Positions 23,395 through 29,970 of a stretch of 64,000 nt of DNA are shown here, piece by piece. The stretch comes from a virus. Position numbers and translations under genes: made by a program. Below the pieces are notes generated by a model. That model saw only the letters and a list, made by a program, of their open reading frames with translations. It was not told where the DNA came from and searched no databases. Each line of letters begins with the position of its first letter. Position 1 is the first letter of the stretch. The stretch is from the IMG/VR virus record IMGVR_UViG_3300047409_000171, positions 1 to 64,000 of that record. One strand, 5' to 3'.

Positions 23395-24438
23395 ATGCCT
23401 CCCTATGCCGACGTGCTGAAATGGGAACATCTGCCGTTCCCCAAGTCCCTGCCCAGCTTCCAAAAGCTGTTCCCGGATGATGCCGCTTGCGCCTCGTACC
23501 TGGAGCGCGTGCGGTGGGAAAAAGGCTTCGTCTGCCCGCTGTGCGAGGCCAAGGGTGAGCCCTACCGCTTCACCGCTCGCCCCGGCGTGCTGCGCTGTAA
23601 GGCATGCAGACAGGACACGGCTTTGACGGCCGGAACGGTCATGGAGCGGACCCGAACGCCGCTTACCGTGTGGTTTTGGGGCGCTTATCTCGTTGCGAGC
23701 ATGACGCCCGGCCTTTCGGCTATGCAATTTCAGAGGCAGCTTGGCCTCACCCGATACGAAACCGCCTTCCAAGTCCTGCACAAGCTGCGGGCTGGAATGG
23801 TGCGCCCCGACCGTGACCGGATCGGCGGTGCCATCGGCATCAAGGACCACGTTGAGGTGGACGAAACCTACATCGGTGGCTCGATCCGGGGCGAAGGTAA
23901 AGGCGTCCATGCTGACGACAAGTCCATCGTGATCGCTGCTGTTGAGGTTCGGACCCGGCCGCCCAAGAAAGGCGACAAGCCGACCCGTCGCGGCGGTCGA
24001 TATGCCGGACGGCTGCGGATGGAAGTCATCAGCGACCGCACCGCGCAATCCATGGTCAACTTCGTTGAAGCGGCTGTGGCACCAGGCGCGATGGTCGTGA
24101 CGGACGGCGCGCCCGGCTACGCCAGCCTGACCAAAAAGGGCTTCGAACATCTGCCGGTTGTCGAAGCTGGCAACCCCGAGGTGGCGGAAGAATACCTGCC
24201 CATCGTTCACCTTGTCTTTTCGAACCTGAAAAGCTGGCTGACCGGATGCCACCACGGGGTCAGCCCTCAACATCTGCAGGCTTACCTCAATGAGTTCACG
24301 TTCCGCTTTAACCGGCGGTTCTACCCGTTCAACGCCTTCCGCTCGCTGCTCGGCATCGGCGCAGGCAATGAAAGCCCGACCTATGACGAGCTTTACAGCG
24401 GAGAGTGGGAACACCCTAGGATTAGTGATCATGGGTGA
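23395..24438 (+). CDS. IS1595-family transposase
   Basis: The 347-residue protein has an N-terminal zinc ribbon (CPLCEAKG ... CKAC), then a DDE-type core: HVEVDETYIGG with the first Asp and MVVTDGAPGYASL with the second. It ends with YLNEFTFRFNRRFYPFNAFRSLL, the typical E/N-containing block of the ISXO2-like group. It seems complete and would cut and join the element ends. Confidence 0.88.
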   Translation: MPPYADVLKWEHLPFPKSLPSFQKLFPDDAACASYLERVRWEKGFVCPLCEAKGEPYRFTARPGVLRCKACRQDTALTAGTVMERTRTPLTVWFWGAYLVASMTPGLSAMQFQRQLGLTRYETAFQVLHKLRAGMVRPDRDRIGGAIGIKDHVEVDETYIGGSIRGEGKGVHADDKSIVIAAVEVRTRPPKKGDKPTRRGGRYAGRLRMEVISDRTAQSMVNFVEAAVAPGAMVVTDGAPGYASLTKKGFEHLPVVEAGNPEVAEEYLPIVHLVFSNLKSWLTGCHHGVSPQHLQAYLNEFTFRFNRRFYPFNAFRSLLGIGAGNESPTYDELYSGEWEHPRISDHG

Positions 24439-24454
24439 TAACCGGATAGGCATG
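24432..24454 (-). repeat. Right terminal inverted repeat
   Basis: Reverse complement reads CATGCCTATCCGGTT, then AT, then CACCCA, 21 of 23 identical to the left end. It overlaps the last codons of the transposase gene. Confidence 0.75.
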
Positions 24455-24472
24455 ATTCAAAAGGAGATCGCA

Positions 24473-24595
24473 ATGTGCGTTCACTGCCAGTTCGGTCTCC
24501 AGCCAGTGCGGCTGAGACGTCGTTGGGTCCATCACTTCCGCGACACAGGAACTATCGTTCTGTGCGAGGAGATGAACCTGAAACCTGGGTCATGA
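24473..24595 (+). CDS. Small CxxC protein, 40 aa
   Basis: Starts MCVHCQFGLQPVRLRRRW after a good AAGGAGATCGCA ribosome site. One Cys pair and a basic stretch are seen; the function is unknown. It lies just outside the IS right end and two bases before the first tRNA, so it likely heads the tRNA transcript. Confidence 0.5.
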   Translation: MCVHCQFGLQPVRLRRRWVHHFRDTGTIVLCEEMNLKPGS

Positions 24596-24597
24596 TT

Positions 24598-24672
24598 GGA
24601 CCCGGAGTAGGAAAGTAGCACGCTGGCCTTTTAACCCATGAGAACTCGGGGCAGTACCGAGCGGGTCCACCA
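24598..24672 (+). tRNA. tRNA-Lys (TTT)
   Basis: Acceptor GGACCCG/CGGGTCC, discriminator A and encoded CCA. The loop CTTTTAA gives anticodon TTT. Pair 31-39 is C-C and the outer anticodon stem is weak. The T loop (GGCAGTA) lacks the usual TTC start. It is a divergent tRNA. Confidence 0.7.
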
Positions 24673-24680
24673 GCTTTAAC

Positions 24681-24754
24681 GGACCACAAGCATTAAGGTG
24701 ATGCACCGGCCTCTTAACCCGGGGAACACGGATCGTTACCGTGGTGGTCCACCA
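24681..24754 (+). tRNA. tRNA-Lys (CTT)
   Basis: Acceptor GGACCAC/GTGGTCC, discriminator A, CCA encoded. D stem GCAT/ATGC. Loop CTCTTAA gives CTT. It has the same C-C at 31-39 as the first Lys tRNA, and T stem CACGG/CCGTG. Confidence 0.72.
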
Positions 24755-24761
24755 TTTCTAT

Positions 24762-24835
24762 GCGGCTATAGTTCAAAGGCAGATCGCCCGGTTGTCAACC
24801 GGAGGACGGGGGATCGATACCCCCTAGCCGCGCCA
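24762..24835 (+). tRNA. tRNA-Asp (GTC)
   Basis: Acceptor GCGGCTA/TAGCCGC, discriminator G, CCA encoded. Stem CCCGG with loop TTGTCAA gives GTC. G73 fits Asp. Confidence 0.85.
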
Positions 24836-24836
24836 T

Positions 24837-24912
24837 CTCTGCGAAGCTCGTGCAGGAAGAGCACCCGCCTTGGAAGCGGGAGGTCGGTGGTCGGAGCACC
24901 GCGTGGAGACCA
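24837..24912 (+). tRNA. tRNA-Pro (TGG)
   Basis: Acceptor CTCTGCG/CGTGGAG with two G-T pairs, discriminator A, CCA encoded. Stem CCCGC/GCGGG encloses CTTGGAA, giving TGG. A37 replaces the G usual in Pro tRNAs. Ser(GGA) is excluded by the short variable loop. Confidence 0.68.
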
Positions 24913-24916
24913 ATTC

Positions 24917-24992
24917 GGGCGTTGAGCCAGATGGGACGGCCGGCTGCTCATAACAGTCAGAGGACGGGGTTCGATTCCCCGACGGTCCACCA
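24917..24992 (+). tRNA. tRNA-Met-type (CAT)
   Basis: Loop CTCATAA in stem GGCTG/CAGTC gives CAT; T arm CGGGG-TTCGATT-CCCCG is regular; CCA is encoded. The acceptor GGGCGTT/ACGGTCC has two mismatches. It could be elongator Met or an Ile tRNA modified at C34. Confidence 0.65.
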
Positions 24993-24997
24993 TTTAT

Positions 24998-25073
24998 TCC
25001 CGTAGAGCCATCTAGGTGAGGGCGGCCGGCTGTTAACCGGCGAAGGCGCGTTCGAATCGTGCTGCGGGAGCCA
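24998..25073 (+). tRNA. tRNA-Asn (GTT)
   Basis: Acceptor TCCCGTA/TGCGGGA, G73, CCA encoded. Stem GCCGG/CCGGC with loop CTGTTAA gives GTT. T arm GCGCG-TTCGAAT-CGTGC. Confidence 0.87.
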
Positions 25074-25077
25074 ACAC

Positions 25078-25151
25078 GCTGCTATCGTCTAATGGAAGGA
25101 TGCTGGTCCCTCAAACCGGCGGTGCGGGGTCAGAACCCGCTAGCAGCTCCA
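25078..25151 (+). tRNA. tRNA, probably Glu (CTC)
   Basis: Acceptor GCTGCTA/TAGCAGC, CCA encoded. Loop CCCTCAA in stem CTGGT/ACCGG gives CTC, but position 33 is C, not T, and the discriminator is T, as in Gly tRNAs. The D-arm sequence (ATCGTCTAATGG) also recalls Gly and Gln tRNAs. Identity is uncertain. Confidence 0.6.
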
Positions 25152-25152
25152 T

Positions 25153-25231
25153 ACTCGCGTAACCGGCCGTGATTACGAATCACAGGAACCGTAACTGGAG
25201 CATGGGAGTTCGACTCTCCCCGCGAGTGCCA
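25153..25231 (+). tRNA. Atypical tRNA-Arg-like (ACG), D arm missing
   Basis: Acceptor ACTCGCG/CGCGAGT, G73, CCA encoded, and a regular T arm GGGAG-TTCGACT-CTCCC. The anticodon hairpin (loop TTACGAA, anticodon ACG) starts only about 15 bases in, so no D arm fits. About 19 bases follow it before the T arm and contain a near repeat of the lead segment (TAACCGG and TAACTGG). Confidence 0.5.
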
Positions 25232-25238
25232 TTTTCAT

Positions 25239-25315
25239 CTGCGTGTAGCTCAGTCAGGTAGAGTACACCCCTCGGAAGGGTGGGGCCGCAGGATCGAAGC
25301 CTGCCACGCAGACCA
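25239..25315 (+). tRNA. tRNA-Pro (CGG)
   Basis: Acceptor CTGCGTG/CACGCAG, A73, CCA encoded. D stem GCTC/GAGT. Stem CACCC/GGGTG with loop CTCGGAA gives CGG. A37 again, as in the other Pro tRNA here. Confidence 0.82.
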
Positions 25316-25318
25316 TTT

Positions 25319-25388
25319 TGCGGAGACCAAGGCGGTAAGTCCGGCTCTGAACCGGATGAAGTGGGATCGTGCCCTACCTCCGCAGCCA
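25319..25388 (+). tRNA. tRNA-Gln (CTG)
   Basis: Acceptor TGCGGAG/CTCCGCA, G73, CCA encoded. Stem TCCGG/CCGGA with loop CTCTGAA gives CTG. The D arm is short, total length 70. Confidence 0.8.
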
Positions 25389-25392
25389 ACAC

Positions 25393-25467
25393 GGCGCATT
25401 GTCAGAGCGGTCATGTGCTCGCCTGCAAAGCGATGCTAGGGGTGTTCGACTCACCCATGCGCCTCCA
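25393..25467 (+). tRNA. tRNA-Cys (GCA)
   Basis: Acceptor GGCGCAT/ATGCGCC, T73 as expected for Cys, CCA encoded. Loop CTGCAAA gives GCA. Confidence 0.85.
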
Positions 25468-25468
25468 C

Positions 25469-25550
25469 ACCCCGGTAGCCGGAGCGATCTTCTAAATCGT
25501 CACCCGTAGCGGAGCTGAAATCGCGTGTTCGAATCACGCTCGGGGTGCCA
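25469..25550 (+). tRNA. Atypical tRNA-Arg-like (TCT), D arm missing
   Basis: Acceptor ACCCCGG/TCGGGGT, G73, CCA encoded, T arm GCGTG-TTCGAAT-CACGC. The hairpin GCGAT-CTTCTAA-ATCGT (anticodon TCT) begins 15 bases in, leaving no D arm. A 22-base segment follows, with a near repeat of the lead (TAGCCGGAGC and TAGCGGAGC). It has the same design as the gene at 25153. Confidence 0.5.
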
Positions 25551-25551
25551 T

Positions 25552-25628
25552 CTTGCCGTCGCCCAACTGGAGAGGGCCTCCGTCTCCTAAACGGATGTGT
25601 CGGTGTTCGAGTCACCGCGGCAAGGCCA
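25552..25628 (+). tRNA. tRNA-Arg (CCT)
   Basis: Acceptor CTTGCCG/CGGCAAG, G73, CCA encoded. D stem GCCC/GGGC. Stem TCCGT/ACGGA with loop CTCCTAA gives CCT. A fully regular cloverleaf, in contrast to the two other Arg genes. Confidence 0.85.
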
Positions 25629-25633
25629 ATTCT

Positions 25634-25722
25634 GGTGAACTAAGCGGGTGGGACCCGTCCTCGTTTGCTAAACGAAGGGCACCTCAAAAAGGTGTGAGAA
25701 TCGTGCTCTCAGTTCACCGCCA
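25634..25722 (+). tRNA. tRNA-Ser (GCT)
   Basis: Acceptor GGTGAAC/GTTCACC, G73, CCA encoded. Loop TTGCTAA gives GCT. A long variable arm forms CACCT/AGGTG, as required for Ser. Length 89. Confidence 0.85.
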
Positions 25723-25726
25723 ATCT

Positions 25727-25801
25727 GCAGGTATGGGTCATTGGTTGATCGTCAGCCTTCCAAGCTGTTCCAAGGGAGTTCGATTCTCCCTGCCTGCTCC
25801 A
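25727..25801 (+). tRNA. tRNA-Gly (TCC)
   Basis: Acceptor GCAGGTA/TGCCTGC, T73 as in Gly tRNAs, CCA encoded. Stem TCAGC/GCTGT with loop CTTCCAA gives TCC. Confidence 0.85.
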
Positions 25802-25802
25802 C

Positions 25803-25877
25803 GGAGCCTTCGTCTACTGGCTAGGATCACGGTTTTTCACACCGTAGGAACGGGATCGATACCCGTAGGCTCTACCA
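25803..25877 (+). tRNA. tRNA-Glu (TTC)
   Basis: Acceptor GGAGCCT/AGGCTCT, A73, CCA encoded. Stem ACGGT/ACCGT with loop TTTTCAC gives TTC. Confidence 0.83.
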
Positions 25878-25882
25878 ATTAT

Positions 25883-25956
25883 GGCCGGTTCGTTTAGTGA
25901 CAGGACGCGAGGCTTTGAATCTCGCTGCGGTGGTTTGATTCCATCACCGGCTGCCA
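25883..25956 (+). tRNA. tRNA-Gln (TTG)
   Basis: Acceptor GGCCGGT/ACCGGCT, G73, CCA encoded. Stem CGAGG/TCTCG with loop CTTTGAA gives TTG. Confidence 0.83.
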
Positions 25957-25957
25957 A

Positions 25958-26028
25958 CCCGATGCCTCCGGCGAGGACGCAGCCCTCATAAGGCTGCCAG
26001 CCCTGATCGACACAGGGCTTCGGGACCA
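25958..26028 (+). tRNA. tRNA-Met-type (CAT), second copy
   Basis: Acceptor CCCGATG/CTTCGGG with one mismatch, A73, CCA encoded. D stem CCTC/GAGG. Stem CAGCC/GGCTG with loop CTCATAA gives CAT. It differs widely from the CAT tRNA at 24917, so one of the two may read Ile AUA. Confidence 0.78.
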
Positions 26029-26039
26029 ATTATTTTTAT

Positions 26040-26117
26040 GCTGGTCATGCTCGACGGCAATGAGCACGCCGACTGTGAATCGGTGGGACAGGGATTCGAC
26101 TTCCCGGGCCAGTACCA
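26040..26117 (+). tRNA. tRNA-His (GTG)
   Basis: Acceptor GCTGGTC/GGCCAGT with an outer G-T pair, A73, CCA encoded. Stem GCCGA/TCGGT with loop CTGTGAA gives GTG. The usual G-1:C73 pair of His tRNAs is not evident. Confidence 0.8.
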
Positions 26118-26122
26118 AATTT

Positions 26123-26197
26123 GGGAGTGTGGTGAAGCGGTATCATGCCGGTCTCCAAAACCGTGCGTCTCGGGTTCAAATCCTGACACTCTCGCCA
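26123..26197 (+). tRNA. tRNA-Trp (CCA)
   Basis: Acceptor GGGAGTG/CACTCTC, G73, CCA encoded. Loop CTCCAAA gives CCA. Last tRNA of the array. Confidence 0.85.
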
Positions 26198-26200
26198 TTC

Positions 26201-26226
26201 AGCCGCCCTTCGGGGCGGCTTTTTGT
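26201..26226 (+). terminator. Intrinsic terminator of the tRNA array
   Basis: AGCCGCCC-TTCG-GGGCGGCT (26201-26220), an eight-pair stem with a stable TTCG loop, runs straight into TTTTGTTGT. It lies four bases after the last tRNA. Confidence 0.9.
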
Positions 26227-26257
26227 TGTCTAAGAATTCCACATTGTGGCGGATGGC

Positions 26258-26286
26258 TTGACAATTCCCAAATATCTATTCAGATT
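26258..26286 (+). promoter_or_regulatory. Putative promoter of the capsid block
   Basis: Exact TTGACA (26258-26263), then 17 bp and CAGATT (26281-26286; three of six match the -10 consensus). It follows the tRNA terminator and precedes the head gene at 26443. The leader of about 150 bases holds a GATGA/TCATC hairpin near 26338-26350 and no gene that I can see. Confidence 0.35.
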
Positions 26287-26442
26287 GCGCCAAATTGTTC
26301 CCCCTGCCTGCGCATGGGTTGAGCAGCCAGAGGCGGATGATAGATCATCGCCCGGCATTTGGTCACAGGCCCGCAGCCGTGACTTTCTAGGCATCTAATC
26401 CTGCAAGCATGCGGATGATCCTAAAAGGTCAACGAGCTTGTC

Positions 26443-27045
26443 ATGGCAAATACCCAAGCCCAATTCGGATTTCAGCAGTTCGGCTATCTCCCCGGCGGCG
26501 CGCCGGACTATCAGTTGAGCAAATACGCCATCCAGTCGACCTACGCGACCGCGATCTTCTTCGGCGACGTTGTCCAGAAATCAGCGTCTCTTGGTCCGTA
26601 CATCCAGCCATGCAAATCAGGGTCGAGCGTGGCTACCGGTGTGCTCGGCATCTTTCAGGGGTGCATGTATACCCCGAGCGGGTCGGCTCCGGTTTGGTAT
26701 CCTTGGTACCCGGCCGCCGCCGGCGGTGCCGATGCTGTCGCCTACGTGATCGACGCGCCGAATGCTCTATTCAGGGCCGCAGCACTTCTGACCGCCATCC
26801 CCGCAACCGCTATCGGCAATAACATCGGTTTCTCGACCGGTGCCGGCGGCACGACTACCGGCGGAGGATTCTCAACCTACACGGTGGATTTTGCATCGAT
26901 CGCCTCCACCGTCGGCCTGCCGTTTAAGGTTGTCGCTATGTACCCAGGTGCTGGCAACGGCAGCGATCCGACGACCAACTTCAACTGGATCATTGTCGGG
27001 TTCAACAACACGCTCAATCGTCAAGGCAATACAGGCATTCTGTAA
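26443..27045 (+). CDS. Head protein next to capsid (decoration/cement-like)
   Basis: The 200-residue, Gly/Ala-rich, beta-type protein begins MANTQAQFGFQQFGYLPGG. It carries YAIQSTYATAIFFGDVV, VLGIFQGCMYTP and APVWYPWYP, a pattern I associate with virion proteins encoded just before podoviral major capsid genes. It may stabilise the shell. The exact role is unproven. Confidence 0.6.
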   Translation: MANTQAQFGFQQFGYLPGGAPDYQLSKYAIQSTYATAIFFGDVVQKSASLGPYIQPCKSGSSVATGVLGIFQGCMYTPSGSAPVWYPWYPAAAGGADAVAYVIDAPNALFRAAALLTAIPATAIGNNIGFSTGAGGTTTGGGFSTYTVDFASIASTVGLPFKVVAMYPGAGNGSDPTTNFNWIIVGFNNTLNRQGNTGIL

Positions 27046-27052
27046 GATGGCA

Positions 27053-27580
27053 TCAATTAGCCAAATGGCGGCGGCCAAGCAGGATCAGCGACACGTTGGT
27101 CTGCGTGCAGCCGTATCGCTTGGCTATCTCGGCTTGGGTCATGGTGCCTTTAAGAGCCCTGATCTCGGCGGTTTCTTCCGAGGTCAGGAGCTTCTTGAAG
27201 CGCGTGATGCGACCGATGTTGATCGCGTGTTGCTTGTTGGCACGGTCATCCACCCATTCGAGGTTGGTGACGATGTTATTCCCTTTGTCCCCATCAAGAT
27301 GATTGACCATCGGGAGATTGGTCAGATTGGGAATGAATGCGATGGCAACCAGTCGATGCACATGAATGGATTTAGAGCGGCCATCTCGAAAGAGATTGAC
27401 GTTCCTATACCCGAATTTGTTGGTGCTTGGTCTCAGAACCTTACCATCGACTCTTCTGGCCTTCAGCCCGTAACAGATGCGATCTACGCTTCTGACGCGG
27501 CCAAGATTACTGACTTCGTAGAAGTCTCCAAGGTCAGCGACCTGAACAGGTCGCCATTCTTCCGTAAGAGTGATATCCAT
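27053..27580 (-). CDS. NUMOD4-HNH homing endonuclease, antisense
   Basis: The 175-residue leftward protein has an N-terminal NUMOD4-like segment (EEWRPVQVADLGDFYEVSNLGRVRSVD), an HNH core (HVHRLVAIAFIPN, MVNHLDGDKGNNIVTNLEWV), and a C-terminal helix-turn-helix (MTQAEIAKRYGCTQTNVSLI). The start at 27580 follows a GGAAGGA box. It lies between the head protein and the major capsid gene, facing against late transcription. Confidence 0.85.
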   Translation of the reverse strand: MDITLTEEWRPVQVADLGDFYEVSNLGRVRSVDRICYGLKARRVDGKVLRPSTNKFGYRNVNLFRDGRSKSIHVHRLVAIAFIPNLTNLPMVNHLDGDKGNNIVTNLEWVDDRANKQHAINIGRITRFKKLLTSEETAEIRALKGTMTQAEIAKRYGCTQTNVSLILLGRRHLAN

Positions 27581-27699
27581 GTGACGGGTTGTCCTTCCGG
27601 TAACGGCGGATCGACGATCAAGGGCCCGTCGCACGCATCAACGTTCGGCGGGTCCGCTATTATGGCGGCGGCCTCCGATCTTTACAAGGGGAGGCATCT

Positions 27700-28614
27700 T
27701 TGCCCGTAAGTCTCGCAAACATTCGCTCAGAGTTGCTTCCTGGGTTGTTCGACGTTCGCGGTAGCTATGATATGATACCGCGCCAATTTGACAAAGTTTT
27801 CAAAACCCACAAGTCATCCATGGCTGTCGAGCGATCGACCCAGATGGCGTTCGTGGCGCTGCCGTACCTCAAGGATGAGGGCGCCGCGACTCAGTTCGAC
27901 AACAACGCTGGCGAGCGGTTCACCTGGGCCTTCGTGCATATCGAAGTGGCTCTTGGCTACGCGATCACCCGCAAGGCCATCGATGACAACCTCTACAAGG
28001 CGCAGTTCAACCCGACCAACCTGAAACTCCAGGAGGCGTTCGCGCAGTTCAAGGAAATTCAGGCGGCGAACATCTTCAACACTGGTACCACATACAACGC
28101 GCAGCAGGTTGGCGACGGCGTTGCGTTTTTCTCGACGTCCCATCCGTATGACGGCGGCACGTGGGCGAATACCTCATCGACGCCGAAGTCGCTGAACGAA
28201 TCGACGCTGCTGGCGAACATGACCAACGTCCGCACCCAGTTCGTCAACGAGCGCGGTATGCGTATCCTGTCTCGCGCGCGTCGGCTGGTCGTTCCGCCGA
28301 ACCTCGAGGCCATCGCCATCCGCCTGACCAAGACAGAGCTCCGACCAGGCACGGCGGACAACGACGTCAACGCGATCCTGTCGCTATCTGGCGGATTGCC
28401 GGAAGGCTTCATCGTTCTGGACTTCCTGACCTCGAACTTCGCGTGGTTCCTGACCACGAATATCGAGGGGCTCATCCACATGCTGAGAATACCATATGAG
28501 TCTGATATGTGGGTGGACAACGTCACAGATAATTTACTTGTGAAATCCTATGAAAGATATTCATTCGGTATCAACGACCCCCGTTGTGCTTGGGGCGAAT
28601 ATCCGACGGCCTGA
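27700..28614 (+). CDS. Major capsid protein
   Basis: The 304-residue protein fits the Mu gpT-type HK97 fold: RGSYDMIPRQFDKVFKTHKSS, a GERFTWAFVHIEVALGYAITRKAI core, IQAANIFNTGTTYNAQQVGDG, SRARRLVVPPNLE (P-domain edge) and IPYESDMWVDNVTDNLLVKSYERYSFG at the end. It would form the icosahedral shell. Translation starts at TTG 27700 after an AAGGGGAGG box; no ATG is suitably placed. The short leader probably reflects insertion of the HNH gene. Confidence 0.85.
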   Translation: MPVSLANIRSELLPGLFDVRGSYDMIPRQFDKVFKTHKSSMAVERSTQMAFVALPYLKDEGAATQFDNNAGERFTWAFVHIEVALGYAITRKAIDDNLYKAQFNPTNLKLQEAFAQFKEIQAANIFNTGTTYNAQQVGDGVAFFSTSHPYDGGTWANTSSTPKSLNESTLLANMTNVRTQFVNERGMRILSRARRLVVPPNLEAIAIRLTKTELRPGTADNDVNAILSLSGGLPEGFIVLDFLTSNFAWFLTTNIEGLIHMLRIPYESDMWVDNVTDNLLVKSYERYSFGINDPRCAWGEYPTA

Positions 28615-28620
28615 TGAGAT

Positions 28621-28658
28621 AAGCCTGTGATGGAAACATCATGGGCTTCTTTGCTTTG
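28621..28658 (+). terminator. Probable terminator after the capsid gene
   Basis: AAGCC and TGATG (28621-28632) pair with CATCA and GGCTT (28637-28648) around a GAAA loop, with a symmetric TG/TG internal loop. A T-rich run CTTTGCTTTG follows. It could lower expression of the genes downstream of capsid. Confidence 0.55.
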
Positions 28659-28679
28659 TAGAGAACCACCGAGGGGCCT

Positions 28680-29957
28680 ATGCCTGAATCAGTCTTTCAA
28701 GGACCCGTAGTATCGGCAGGCTCGCTGCTCAATGCGAGCGGTTCCGGCACGACGGCATCGATCAACCCGATGGACGGGCCTGCGCTTCTGTATCAGGGCG
28801 AGATGTTTATCGATCCGCGGTTTGCGCCGATCAACAAGGACGGCATGTCGGCGGGGCGGATCAAGGGTTTTTTCAATTCTCCATCGTTTATCTCGGTCGA
28901 CGCCATTCCATCTGCGAACGGCACGGCTAACATAGCGGCGGCTCAGGCGCCTTCCACTACGGCCGGCGTAGCACTGACGTTGATTACGGCGCAGGTTGGC
29001 ACGGCGGCTGGTGTCGCTGTTCCGGCTCCTGGTATTCCTATTATTCCGGTCGGTACGACGGTTGCAACGACTGTTCTTGCGATCGACTTCGGCTTTGCCA
29101 CGGGAACCACGGTGGCTAACTCGTCGACCGTGATCGTGAACGACATCGCCGGTTTCCAGCTAGGCCAGTGGGTTGTCATTCCCGGCGTGGGTGCGGCTGG
29201 CAACACCAATACGCCGCTGTTTACGCAGGTTCAGTCGCTGTCTACCAACGTGAACAGCGCGATCATCACGATCAGCCCAGTTGCTGCGACGGCTGGCAGC
29301 CATCTTCCGATCGGCCAAGGCAACCTGTATTCCAATTTCACACCTCCCGCGTCTCAGTTTGGTCCTGCGGCGGCTTCGGCCAATGCAGCAGAGCCTTATC
29401 GGTATGGTGGTTTGGGTATCACGTTTGACCCACTGCAGGGCGTGGCTCGGGCGCTGTGTATTTCGGCTGCTTCGATCGGTTCTGGCACGACTAACGTGAC
29501 GGTGACTGGTTACGACATCTTCAATAATCGGATGACGGAATACCTTTCGGCCAACGGGACCACGGTGGTCAATGGCAAGAAGGCATTCAAGTACATCTTA
29601 TCGGTTGTTACCGCCAGCACTGCCGCAACGACGGTTACGCCGGCCAACATTCAGATTGGCTTGTCAGACGTGTTCGGTGTGAATCTGAGGATGGACAAGG
29701 CCGAGTATCTTCAGGTGGCATGGAACGGATGTACGCCGACCACTCAGGCTGGCTTTACGACGGCTCTATCGACGACATCGGGCGCGACGACTGCGGACGT
29801 TCGTGGTACGATCAACGCATCTACCCTTGCGGTGGCGACGGTGGCCTCGACGAACGGCGCGAGGCGCCTTACGGTCATCATGAACGTGCCGATCAACAAC
29901 ATGCTCAACGCAACCCCGAATGCGACGGCGTCGCTGTTCGGAACGCCGCAGGCCTAA
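28680..29957 (+). CDS. Minor head / virion surface protein
   Basis: The 425-residue protein is rich in Ala, Thr, Ser, Val and Gly, with many beta strands and no charged helix. Blocks include PMDGPALLYQGEMFIDPRF and NVTVTGYDIFNNRMTEYLSA. Composition fits a virion surface or head-fibre protein. I cannot name a family. It is the first gene after the capsid terminator. Confidence 0.55.
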   Translation: MPESVFQGPVVSAGSLLNASGSGTTASINPMDGPALLYQGEMFIDPRFAPINKDGMSAGRIKGFFNSPSFISVDAIPSANGTANIAAAQAPSTTAGVALTLITAQVGTAAGVAVPAPGIPIIPVGTTVATTVLAIDFGFATGTTVANSSTVIVNDIAGFQLGQWVVIPGVGAAGNTNTPLFTQVQSLSTNVNSAIITISPVAATAGSHLPIGQGNLYSNFTPPASQFGPAAASANAAEPYRYGGLGITFDPLQGVARALCISAASIGSGTTNVTVTGYDIFNNRMTEYLSANGTTVVNGKKAFKYILSVVTASTAATTVTPANIQIGLSDVFGVNLRMDKAEYLQVAWNGCTPTTQAGFTTALSTTSGATTADVRGTINASTLAVATVASTNGARRLTVIMNVPINNMLNATPNATASLFGTPQA

Positions 29958-29970
29958 CAGGAGAGCCAAG

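Larger units (their letters stand above)
22663..24454 (+). mobile_element. IS1595-like insertion element with two passenger genes
   Basis: The element is bounded by 23-bp terminal inverted repeats (22663-22685 and 24432-24454) that match at 21 of 23 positions. Inside are an IS1595-type transposase and, upstream of it on the same strand, two small zinc-finger-like genes with their own promoter. The expected 8-bp target duplication is not seen: the flanks read GCGGCTGA and ATTCAAAA. The insertion may therefore be old or the ends rearranged. Confidence 0.75.

Noticed and set aside
22492-24453. A 653-codon leftward open frame across the IS element
   Set aside because: It is antisense to the transposase and both passenger genes, which have clear motifs and ribosome sites. 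Long antisense frames are common in GC-rich DNA. Its product has no recognisable domain.
22655-24462. 8-bp target duplication around the IS element
   Set aside because: The flanks GCGGCTGA and ATTCAAAA do not match, nor do shifts of one or two bases.
25078-25151. Reading this tRNA as Gly (CCC) because of T73
   Set aside because: A CCC reading needs a nine-base loop and breaks the stem. CTC fits the seven-base loop, so Glu is kept with doubt.
25634-25722. Reading the 89-base tRNA as Leu
   Set aside because: The loop gives GCT and G73 is present, both fitting Ser.
26840-27709. A 289-codon rightward frame between the head protein and capsid
   Set aside because: It overlaps the end of the head gene out of frame and is antisense to the NUMOD4-HNH gene, which has all its motifs.
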